Assembly: GCA_002310015.1 (NCBI GenBank) | Contig: DBYQ01000013.1 | Location: forward strand, 1 to 12,698 | Direction: 5' to 3' | DNA: 12,698 bases | From: Bacteroidales bacterium UBA1182 | Lineage (GTDB): Bacteria; Bacteroidota; Bacteroidia; Bacteroidales; Bacteroidaceae | Part shown: piece by piece, positions 6,981-12,698 of the stretch | Numbering within the stretch: the stretch's first letter is position 1 | Layout: each line of letters opens with the position of its first letter | Made by a program: the position numbers and the translations under genes | Notes under the pieces: generated by a model | The model's input: the letters and a program-made list of their open reading frames with translations, nothing else | Told to the model about the DNA's origin: nothing | Database searches by the model: none

Positions 6981-7589
6981 TTACAGCTGTTTGAATTCGT
7001 AACCTTGTTGCTGGAGCCATTCAATGGCTTTGGGTAGAGCCCAGCGCAGATTCTTCTCACTGCGCAGTGAGTCATGGAACACTATGATTGATCCGTTACG
7101 AGTGTATTTCTTTACAATTTCCAGCACTTTTTTGGGTTTTAGTTTGCTGTTGTAATCACGGGTTATTACATCATAGAACACAATATCATAGTCACCCTTC
7201 ATATAGCGGTATGTCCAACGGCGCAGCACTCCATGAGGAGGACGGAACAATCGGGTTGAGATAAAGCCGTCACACTTTTTTACATTCTCAATATAATCAT
7301 GGTTTCTCATACGCATGCCGCGTACATGGTTGAAAGTATGATTCCCTATATGATGACCACGTTCCACAACCATCTTGTATATGTCAGGATGCTTGCGTAC
7401 GTTATCACCCACTACAAAGAAGGTAGCCTTGACTCCATACTGATCCAAAACATCAAGAACCCATGGTGTGACTTCCGGGATTGGGCCGTCATCAAAAGTA
7501 AGATACACCGAATGCTCTTCCGGATTTTTCCGGAAGATGCCTTTCGGGTATATCTTGCTTAGTATAGGAGTTGGCTGTTCAAGTAACAT
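6981..7589 (-). CDS. Polysaccharide deacetylase family protein (NodB domain, CE4-type)
   Basis: A 202-residue, single-domain NodB-fold protein expected to remove acetyl groups from N-acetylated sugars in a metal-dependent reaction. All catalytic motifs can be seen: TFDDG at 31-35 (base and metal aspartates), HTFNH at 84-88 (metal histidines), RPPHG at 116-120 (arginine), DVITRDY at 140-146, and VFHD at 170-173 (catalytic histidine). There is no signal peptide or membrane segment from the ATG at 7589, so it appears cytoplasmic, unlike many peptidoglycan or chitin deacetylases. This short form (N-terminal MLLEQPTP..., C-terminal IEWLQQQGYEF) is a common Bacteroidota subfamily. It starts 2 bases after the stop of the DUF2723 membrane protein, so it is translated from the same message and may act on the same glycan. 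Substrate unknown. A 16-base perfect palindrome lies in its 3' part. Confidence 0.92.
   Translation of the reverse strand: MLLEQPTPILSKIYPKGIFRKNPEEHSVYLTFDDGPIPEVTPWVLDVLDQYGVKATFFVVGDNVRKHPDIYKMVVERGHHIGNHTFNHVRGMRMRNHDYIENVKKCDGFISTRLFRPPHGVLRRWTYRYMKGDYDIVFYDVITRDYNSKLKPKKVLEIVKKYTRNGSIIVFHDSLRSEKNLRWALPKAIEWLQQQGYEFKQL
7056..7071. repeat. 16-base perfect palindrome inside the deacetylase gene
   Basis: The bases CTCACTGC are followed directly by their reverse complement GCAGTGAG with no spacer. It lies in the deacetylase coding region (encoding part of HDSLRSEK), 77 bases past the PBP4 stop codon as seen from the rightward transcript. No T-run follows on either strand, so it is not a standard intrinsic terminator. 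A chance origin is possible for one such site in a region of this length. Confidence 0.4.
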
Positions 7590-7591
7590 CC

Positions 7592-10500
7592 TTATCTGCG
7601 AGCATCAAATTCTTTACACAGATTTTCCCATTCAGCCTGAATGCTGATAAATGATTCCTGATTCAAATAATTCTCCATCAAAGGGAATAAGTATGAAAAA
7701 GTTTTAGCGCATTCTATGAACTGTTGTGAAGAACGTCTCAGATTGCGGTCGTTCATGCTCAGATACCATTTCATTTGCTGAAAGTTGTTGTCTGCTGTAT
7801 TCTTGAGGATTTCAACAGCTTTTTCTTTTTCACCCAGTACATAGTAAAGGTTGGCAGTTTCAACACTTGCTCCGTAAATTGCATCGTTAATCGGGACCAA
7901 TTTTTCTGAAATGCCTGCTTCTATTTTCTTTAAAAGATCTTTAGCTTTTTCTTTTTTACCTTCATTGTACAGATGTGATGCTGCCTGAATGGTGAGACGA
8001 TGCAATGAAAGACACATACGGCGTACAGTCTCATCCAGATAAAGGTCAGGATTGTCCAGGCCGCCATATTTGAAATTCATCATGTTTGAATACATCTTTT
8101 CAGTATCTACATCACCGAAATCAGACTTACTGCCTAATGCATTCCAATCAAAAGGAGTAATGCGATATGCAAGACCTTCCAGCAGGAAATATTTTCCCAG
8201 ATTGAGATAGCTGCTTCTTGGTACAGTTGTTGCCATATAGAGAGGCCTCTCCCAATTACAATGAGCAATCAGGTCAAGCATCATAATCTCATTCTTGTAC
8301 AGAGCCCTCTTTCCTTTGAGTGAAATAATCATTTTGTCTGGCATTTTTGCTTTGGTCTCTTCATCGGTTGCACCCAAATACTGTGAAGGTATCTTCATAC
8401 CAGAACGCAGAACGGCATCCTTGTCAATCCTGAACCAGATTGTATCTGTGGGTATGAGATGTTTCTTCTTGATCCAGTAGTTGAGTACGTTGTTCAGTTC
8501 AAAAGACCTATCAACTGCCTCCTTTGAATTGTTTTTGAGCAGTTCTTCCTTGTCTTTTGGTCTGACATTAACATAATCATTGGTTCCTGTCTGATAATCA
8601 ATCCTTTCAAAAGAGATTGGCAGAGCCGGAGAGTCATATGCAGGACGTTTCATCTGGTCGATATACCAGTCTGTCATCAGGTAACTCAGGTTGCAGCAAC
8701 GGGCATCGGTACGGAATCCTTCTGTTTCAAAATTGTACCAAAGAGGGAAAGTATCATTGTCTCCGTTGGTAAATATGATAGGATTACCTTTTTCTGACAG
8801 TGATATAAGATAGTTCTGTCCAAAGTCACGGCATGCGTATCGGCCGCTACGGTCATGGTCATCCCATGTCTGACTTACCATCTGAAGTGGAACAAGAAGG
8901 CAAATCAAAGATGCAATTACAGAAGACGCTTTCTTACCGCCAAGTTTGCTCAGCCATTCAGCCAGTGCGGCCACACCCATGCCAATCCAGATGGCATACG
9001 CATAGAATGAGCCGGCATATGCATAATCACGTTCACGTGGTTGAAGCGGAGTCTGGTTCAGGTAGAGAACAATGGCCAGACCGGTCATGAAGAACAATGC
9101 CAGTACAACAAAGAACTGCTGTGTTCCTTCCTTGTTTTTACCTATTTGCCAGAATAATCCTAAAAGACCCAGAATCAGAGGCAGGCAATAAAAGACATTG
9201 TGTCCTTTACCCTTAAATGAATCAGGTAAAAGATTATTGTCACCGCCCACCAGTTTCTTGTCTATGAAGTTGATACCGGTAATCCAGTTTCCGTTCTCCT
9301 TTTCTCCATAATGATTCTGGATGTCATTTTGACGTCCGGCAAAGTTCCACAGGAAATATCTCCAGTACATGAAGTTTACCTGATAGCGCAAAAAGAACTT
9401 AAGGTTCTCACCCTGTGTGGGTATTACCACCTTCTTGTTTTTACCGGAAAAGATATCGTAGTAGTTGTAAGAACGGCCTTTAATACCTCCACACCAACTA
9501 TTATACTCTTCTATATGATCGGTGTCCGAGCTGTACATGCGTGGGAAAAGCATATTCTGTGCATATTTCCACTCACGTTTCTCATCCATTACATAATAGC
9601 TGTCCTTTTCATCCTTGTTTTTCTTTTCCTTGCGGCCATATGATTTACCTTTTATGTTGTAATCAGCTTCATAATAGCCTTGAGGTGTGTATTTATATGA
9701 AAGTTCTGAACTGTATGCCTGTCCATAGAGCAGAGGTCTTGAGCCATATTGTTCGCGCGCCAGATATTCACCGAGTGAAAAAATATCCTCAGGTGAATCT
9801 TGGTCCATAGGAGGATTGGCTGTAGAACGTATAACTATAACTGCGTATGATGAGTAGCCAATTGTTATCATCATTACGCATAGCATTATTGTGTTTAAAA
9901 GGCTTGCCGATGGTTTTTTATTGTCAGGAATGGCTTTGGCAAACAGATAAACGGCGGCGGCAATAAGGATAACAATACCCAGAATAATACCAGAGGTCTT
10001 GTGTCCGTAGAAAGGAATACCTGCAAATGCAACTGTAAGCAGGAATGACATATACATCAACGGCTTGCGGTCACCTCGTTGTGTTTCATAAACGCTCCAT
10101 ATCAGGATTCCTACCAGAAGGATGATATATATTATCAGACCTGTGTTGAAAGGCATGCCAAGTCCATTTACGAACAAAAGTTCAAACCATCCGCCCACCT
10201 TAACAAACCCTGGTACTATTCCGTAAAGGACAGCAGCAATAATTATTCCTGATAGGCAAAATGCAAGCAACCCGCCTTTCCATGTAGGATTCTCGTTTTT
10301 CTTGAAATAATATACAAGAACGATGGCTGTAATACAAAGCAAGTTCAACAGGTGAACGCCAACAGATATACCTATAAGATATGCTATGAGCACCAGCCAC
10401 CGTGAACTGTGAGGCTGGTCTGCATTCTCCTCCCATTTCAGGATGAGCCAGAATGTTACGGCTGTACAGAATGATGAATAGGCATAGACCTCACCTTCAA

Positions 10501-10921
10501 CGGCACTGAACCAGAATGTATCACTCCAGGTATATGCTAACGCACCCACTATTCCGGATCCGAATATGGTTATCATCTGCCAGATATCGGGTTCCTTACC
10601 GTTTGCAACCAGTTTTTTGACGAGCATGGTTATGCTCCAGAAGAGGAACAGGATACAGAGTGCACTGAGCAGGGCGGACATGATATTTACCATCATGGCT
10701 ACCTTGCCGGGATCACTTGTAAACTGTGAGAACAGGTTGGCGGTAAGCATGAATATAGGTGCCCCAGGTGGGTGTCCTACTTCCAGTTTATATCCGGTGG
10801 TTATGAACTCTGGGCAATCCCAATAGCTGGCTGTCGGTTCAATGGTCATACAGTATGTGACCGCTGCAACCGCAAATACCAACCATCCGATGATGGCGTT
10901 CAGTCTTTTGTAATTCATCAC
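7592..10921 (-). CDS. DUF2723 family membrane protein, putative GT-C glycosyltransferase
   Basis: A 1109-residue integral membrane protein of the DUF2723 family, which includes human TMEM260, a protein O-mannosyltransferase. The N-terminal 370 residues hold many hydrophobic segments. The first loop carries TASYWDCPEFITTGYKLEVGHPP with acidic residues D35 and E38 and HPP at 50-52, the kind of acidic loop that acts in GT-C enzymes. Residues about 370-575 form a hydrophilic region that is exposed, then hydrophobic segments return at about 575-685, including the conserved QPRERDYAY at 627-635. A C-terminal soluble part of about 400 residues follows, with NGDNDTFPLWY from 719 and helical, TPR-like sequence near the end. 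The start at 10921 (MMNYKRLN) leads straight into the first membrane segment; the second Met is equally possible. It heads an operon with the deacetylase. Family is well supported; donor, acceptor and any part in Bacteroidota protein O-glycosylation are inferred. Confidence 0.88.
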   Translation of the reverse strand: MMNYKRLNAIIGWLVFAVAAVTYCMTIEPTASYWDCPEFITTGYKLEVGHPPGAPIFMLTANLFSQFTSDPGKVAMMVNIMSALLSALCILFLFWSITMLVKKLVANGKEPDIWQMITIFGSGIVGALAYTWSDTFWFSAVEGEVYAYSSFCTAVTFWLILKWEENADQPHSSRWLVLIAYLIGISVGVHLLNLLCITAIVLVYYFKKNENPTWKGGLLAFCLSGIIIAAVLYGIVPGFVKVGGWFELLFVNGLGMPFNTGLIIYIILLVGILIWSVYETQRGDRKPLMYMSFLLTVAFAGIPFYGHKTSGIILGIVILIAAAVYLFAKAIPDNKKPSASLLNTIMLCVMMITIGYSSYAVIVIRSTANPPMDQDSPEDIFSLGEYLAREQYGSRPLLYGQAYSSELSYKYTPQGYYEADYNIKGKSYGRKEKKNKDEKDSYYVMDEKREWKYAQNMLFPRMYSSDTDHIEEYNSWCGGIKGRSYNYYDIFSGKNKKVVIPTQGENLKFFLRYQVNFMYWRYFLWNFAGRQNDIQNHYGEKENGNWITGINFIDKKLVGGDNNLLPDSFKGKGHNVFYCLPLILGLLGLFWQIGKNKEGTQQFFVVLALFFMTGLAIVLYLNQTPLQPRERDYAYAGSFYAYAIWIGMGVAALAEWLSKLGGKKASSVIASLICLLVPLQMVSQTWDDHDRSGRYACRDFGQNYLISLSEKGNPIIFTNGDNDTFPLWYNFETEGFRTDARCCNLSYLMTDWYIDQMKRPAYDSPALPISFERIDYQTGTNDYVNVRPKDKEELLKNNSKEAVDRSFELNNVLNYWIKKKHLIPTDTIWFRIDKDAVLRSGMKIPSQYLGATDEETKAKMPDKMIISLKGKRALYKNEIMMLDLIAHCNWERPLYMATTVPRSSYLNLGKYFLLEGLAYRITPFDWNALGSKSDFGDVDTEKMYSNMMNFKYGGLDNPDLYLDETVRRMCLSLHRLTIQAASHLYNEGKKEKAKDLLKKIEAGISEKLVPINDAIYGASVETANLYYVLGEKEKAVEILKNTADNNFQQMKWYLSMNDRNLRRSSQQFIECAKTFSYLFPLMENYLNQESFISIQAEWENLCKEFDARR

Positions 10922-10951
10922 TTCTATGAATTATTTGTCATTTGAGAGCCT

Positions 10952-10986
10952 CAAAGATACGCCTTTAAAGGTTAATGGCTATCAAA
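10952..10986 (-). promoter_or_regulatory. Probable promoter of the DUF2723-deacetylase operon
   Basis: On the minus strand TATCTTTG (bases 10959-10952) matches TAnnTTTG exactly and would give a leader of about 25 bases. A TTTG lies upstream (10986-10983) but is 23 bases away, a little longer than the usual 19-21, so strength may be moderate or an activator may help. A 10-base palindrome, CCTTTAAAGG at 10962-10971, sits between the two elements. Confidence 0.5.
10962..10971. promoter_or_regulatory. Palindrome between the promoter elements of the DUF2723 operon
   Basis: CCTTTAAAGG is a perfect 10-base palindrome placed between the -33-like and -7-like elements upstream of the DUF2723 gene, a position where a dimeric repressor could block transcription. 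It is short and AT-rich in its centre, so chance is a real alternative; no regulator is encoded in the window. Confidence 0.25.
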
Positions 10987-11015
10987 TGTCAGTTATTAAT
11001 TGTTATTGCAGCGGC

Positions 11016-12287
11016 TTAGAGGTCTTGACCAATGTCACTGCGGAAATGTTTCTTTTCAAAATCTATCAGGCGGGCGCCCTTGAAAGAGAGAGCCAGAGCC
11101 TCAGCCTTGTCCTTGCCGTAAGAGCTTACTGCTATCACGCGTCCTCCGGCTGTAACAACCTCTCCCTTATCGTTAAAGGCTGTACCTGCATGGAACACTA
11201 TGCTCTCCTTTACCTGGTCTATACCGCTTATCACGTAGCCCTTGTCATAGTGCTGCGGATATCCGCCCGATACCAGCATTACGCAAACGGCAGAGCGCGG
11301 ATCCTGTTCCAGAACCTTGGTGTCAAGGTTGCCGGCAGCCACGCCTTTGAACAGTTCTACGATGTCACTCTTAAGACGGAGCATCACGGTCTCTGTCTCA
11401 GGATCTCCCATACGGCAGTTGTACTCTATCACCTTGGGCTCACCGTCAACATTGATAAGGCCAAAGAAGATGAATCCCTTATAATCCAGACCTTCGGCAG
11501 CAAGACCCTCAACGGTGGGACGTATGATACGGTCCTCAACCTTCTTCATCCACTCCTTGGTTGCGAACGGAACAGGTGAAACGGAACCCATGCCGCCGGT
11601 ATTCAGGCCGGTGTCATGCTCGCCTACGCGCTTATAGTCCTTTGCCTCAGGCAGTATCTTGTAGTGCTTGCCATCTGTCAATACAAACACTGAGCACTCA
11701 ATGCCGCTCATGAACTCCTCAATCACCACGCGTGATGATGCATTGCCGAACATTCCGCTCAACATCTCCTTAAGCTCTTTCTTGGCCTCTTCAAGTGTAG
11801 GCAGAATCAGAACTCCCTTACCGGCGCAGAGACCGTCGGCCTTGAGTACGTATGGAGCCTTCAAGGTCTCAAGGAACTTGAGTCCCTCTTCAAGGTTCTC
11901 ACCTGTGAATGTCTGATATGCTGCGGTGGGGATGTTGTGGCGCTGCATGAAACGCTTTGCAAAATCCTTGCTGCCCTCCATCTGTGCGGCATCCTTTGAG
12001 GGGCCGATAACCGGGATGGCTGCAATTGAAGCGTCATTCTTGAAGTAGTCATAGATGCCGTTAACCAGTGGATCCTCAGGGCCGACAACCACCATATCAA
12101 TCTTCTTGTCCAGAACGAATGCCTTGATGGCGTCAAAGTCATTAGCCTTGATGGCTACGTTCTCACCTACGTTTGCGGTACCTGCGTTGCCCGGTGCGAT
12201 GAACAGTTTCTCCAACTGTGGGCTCTGGGCAATTTTCCAGGCCAGAGCATGCTCACGGCCTCCGCTTCCAAGTAACAGAATCTTCAT
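11016..12287 (-). CDS. purD: Phosphoribosylamine--glycine ligase (GAR synthetase)
   Basis: PurD joins 5-phosphoribosylamine and glycine using ATP to make glycinamide ribonucleotide, the second step of de novo purine synthesis, in the cytoplasm. The 423 residues match the usual length of a monofunctional bacterial enzyme. The N-terminal domain starts MKILLLGSGGREHALAW, with the GSGGREHA loop at 7-14 and GPEDPLVNGI from 69. The ATP-grasp domain shows VLKADGLCAGKGVLI from 147, IEEFMSGIECSVF from 189, NTGGMG at 229-234, and the metal/ATP site EYNCRMGDPETE at 288-299, which is the family signature with methionine where leucine or phenylalanine is usual. The C-terminal domain ends SDIGQDL. The gene starts 3 bases after the stop of the upstream basic-tailed gene, implying cotranscription. 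It ends 94 bases before the DUF2723 start codon, and that gap holds a separate promoter. No purine riboswitch is visible near it. Confidence 0.98.
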   Translation of the reverse strand: MKILLLGSGGREHALAWKIAQSPQLEKLFIAPGNAGTANVGENVAIKANDFDAIKAFVLDKKIDMVVVGPEDPLVNGIYDYFKNDASIAAIPVIGPSKDAAQMEGSKDFAKRFMQRHNIPTAAYQTFTGENLEEGLKFLETLKAPYVLKADGLCAGKGVLILPTLEEAKKELKEMLSGMFGNASSRVVIEEFMSGIECSVFVLTDGKHYKILPEAKDYKRVGEHDTGLNTGGMGSVSPVPFATKEWMKKVEDRIIRPTVEGLAAEGLDYKGFIFFGLINVDGEPKVIEYNCRMGDPETETVMLRLKSDIVELFKGVAAGNLDTKVLEQDPRSAVCVMLVSGGYPQHYDKGYVISGIDQVKESIVFHAGTAFNDKGEVVTAGGRVIAVSSYGKDKAEALALSFKGARLIDFEKKHFRSDIGQDL

Positions 12288-12290
12288 ATC

Positions 12291-12698
12291 TTATTGCTTT
12301 TTGAATCCTTTTTTTGCTGCGGGACGTCCTGTGCCGCTGCTCTTACGGAAGGGTTTACCTTCTGCTGATGATTTCCTGAAAGGCTTTGCTCCATCTGTCT
12401 TACGGAAAGGCTTTCCTTCTGATGATTTTCTGAAAGGCTTTGAACCTTCACTCTTACGGAACGGCTTGTCTCCGTCCTTGCGGAAAGACCTTGTTCCCTC
12501 AGACTTTCTGAAAGGTTTGTCTCCCTCTTTACGGAATGGTTTCCTTTCAGAAGGTTTGCGAGCAGGCCTCTCTTTCCTGAACTCAGTATTTTCAGTGCTC
12601 TCAGTGAATTCAGCCTTACGTGCCTCCTCTTTCTCTGCCAGACGTGCCTTGTGGCGCAGAGTGCTGCTGCGGCGTGTGGGCAGGTCATCTTTTTTCAG
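12291..12698 (-). CDS. Partial gene: C-terminal end of a protein with a repetitive basic KPFRK tail
   Basis: A frame open across the whole right end of the window encodes the last 135 residues of a protein whose start is beyond base 12698 (no start codon is needed or found). Its stop is at 12291-12293, 3 bases before purD. The visible part begins with a charged helical region (HKARLAEKEEARKAEF), passes through a short acidic/Thr stretch (ESTENTEF), and ends with eight tandem units of the form KPFRKsxGx and a basic terminus PAAKKGFKKQ. Such Lys/Arg/Phe/Gly-rich tails occur on RNA-acting proteins in Bacteroidota (helicases, pseudouridine synthases and others), but the catalytic part is outside the window, so I cannot name the protein. 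A competing frame (12284-12688) is also open but gives a sequence without any protein-like pattern. Confidence 0.75.
   Translation of the reverse strand: MKKDDLPTRRSSTLRHKARLAEKEEARKAEFTESTENTEFRKERPARKPSERKPFRKEGDKPFRKSEGTRSFRKDGDKPFRKSEGSKPFRKSSEGKPFRKTDGAKPFRKSSAEGKPFRKSSGTGRPAAKKGFKKQ
12327..12542 (-). repeat. Eight tandem KPFRK-coding repeats
   Basis: Read leftward, the DNA encodes eight consecutive units of 8-10 codons: KPFRKEGD, KPFRKSEGT, RSFRKDGD, KPFRKSEGS, KPFRKSSEG, KPFRKTDGA, KPFRKSSAEG, KPFRKSSGTG. On the plus strand the repeat core is seen as CTTACGGAA(A/C)GG or TTTCTGAAAGG. The core K-P-F-R-K is kept in seven of eight units while the linker varies in length and sequence by whole codons. 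That points to selection on the peptide, with unit gain and loss by slippage or recombination. Confidence 0.85.

Noticed and set aside
10926..11579. A 217-codon open frame on the plus strand opposite the purD 3' region.
   Set aside because: It lies antisense to clearly conserved purD coding sequence and reads as a shadow frame without signal peptide or motif.
11016..12287. Possible purine riboswitch or PurR-type control of purD.
   Set aside because: The gene is preceded by only 3 non-coding bases after the upstream stop codon, leaving no leader for a riboswitch within the window.
12284..12688. A 134-codon open frame on the minus strand with a stop overlapping the purD start codon (ATGA).
   Set aside because: It overlaps the KPFRK frame at 12291-12698, whose regular, codon-level repeat structure shows it to be the coding frame. 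The alternative sequence has no domain-like pattern and is kept open only by the repeat composition.
1..12698. Search for tRNA or rRNA genes, CRISPR arrays, insertion sequences, prophage, toxin-antitoxin or defence genes.
   Set aside because: All intergenic gaps are under 100 bases and hold no tRNA-like cloverleaf or regular repeat-spacer pattern; every large frame is a recognised chromosomal gene family. No undescribed system can be supported here beyond the hypotheses listed.

Overview
The window looks like a chromosomal housekeeping segment from a member of the order Bacteroidales (Bacteroides/Prevotella-like). This is judged from gene content (DUF4294, DUF2723, ComEA-type HhH outer-membrane protein families), from Bacteroidota-style promoter sequences (TTTG / TAnnTTTG), from the lack of clear Shine-Dalgarno sequences, and from moderate G+C. 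There is no sign of phage, plasmid, insertion-sequence or CRISPR material. Coding density is very high: the longest gap between genes is 94 bases, so no stretch over 300 bases lacks a gene.

Layout from left to right. (1) A leftward group runs DUF4294 protein (2022-2636), ychF (876-1976), lgt (20-850); ychF has its own -7 element, so the group may be one or two units. (2) Rightward from a divergent 83-base region lies a 669-residue protein with a ComEA-like DNA-binding helix-hairpin-helix at the N-terminus and a probable outer-membrane beta-barrel behind it (2720-4729). A textbook Bacteroidota promoter starting at the base after its stop codon then drives a radical SAM enzyme of the COG0731 type (4788-5564) and, 1 base later, a PBP4-type D-Ala-D-Ala carboxypeptidase (5566-6978). 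(3) Converging on this with a 2-base gap is a leftward pair: a large GT-C-like membrane protein of family DUF2723 (7592-10921) followed 2 bases later by a NodB-type polysaccharide deacetylase (6981-7589). (4) At the right end, also leftward, are purD (11016-12287) and, 3 bases upstream of it, the C-terminal part of a gene running off the window (12291-12698) whose product ends in eight tandem KPFRK-type repeats.

Functionally most genes concern the cell envelope: lipoprotein lipidation (Lgt), peptidoglycan trimming (PBP4), probable glycan transfer and deacetylation (DUF2723 plus deacetylase), and an outer-membrane DNA-binding candidate. YchF, PurD and the basic-tailed protein belong to translation, purine synthesis and probably RNA biology. 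I see no convincing new biological system. The most interesting items are the HhH/barrel protein, the DUF2723-deacetylase pair, the repetitive basic tail, and some small DNA signals (overlapping divergent promoters, a palindrome between promoter elements, and a REP-like inverted repeat at the window edge).
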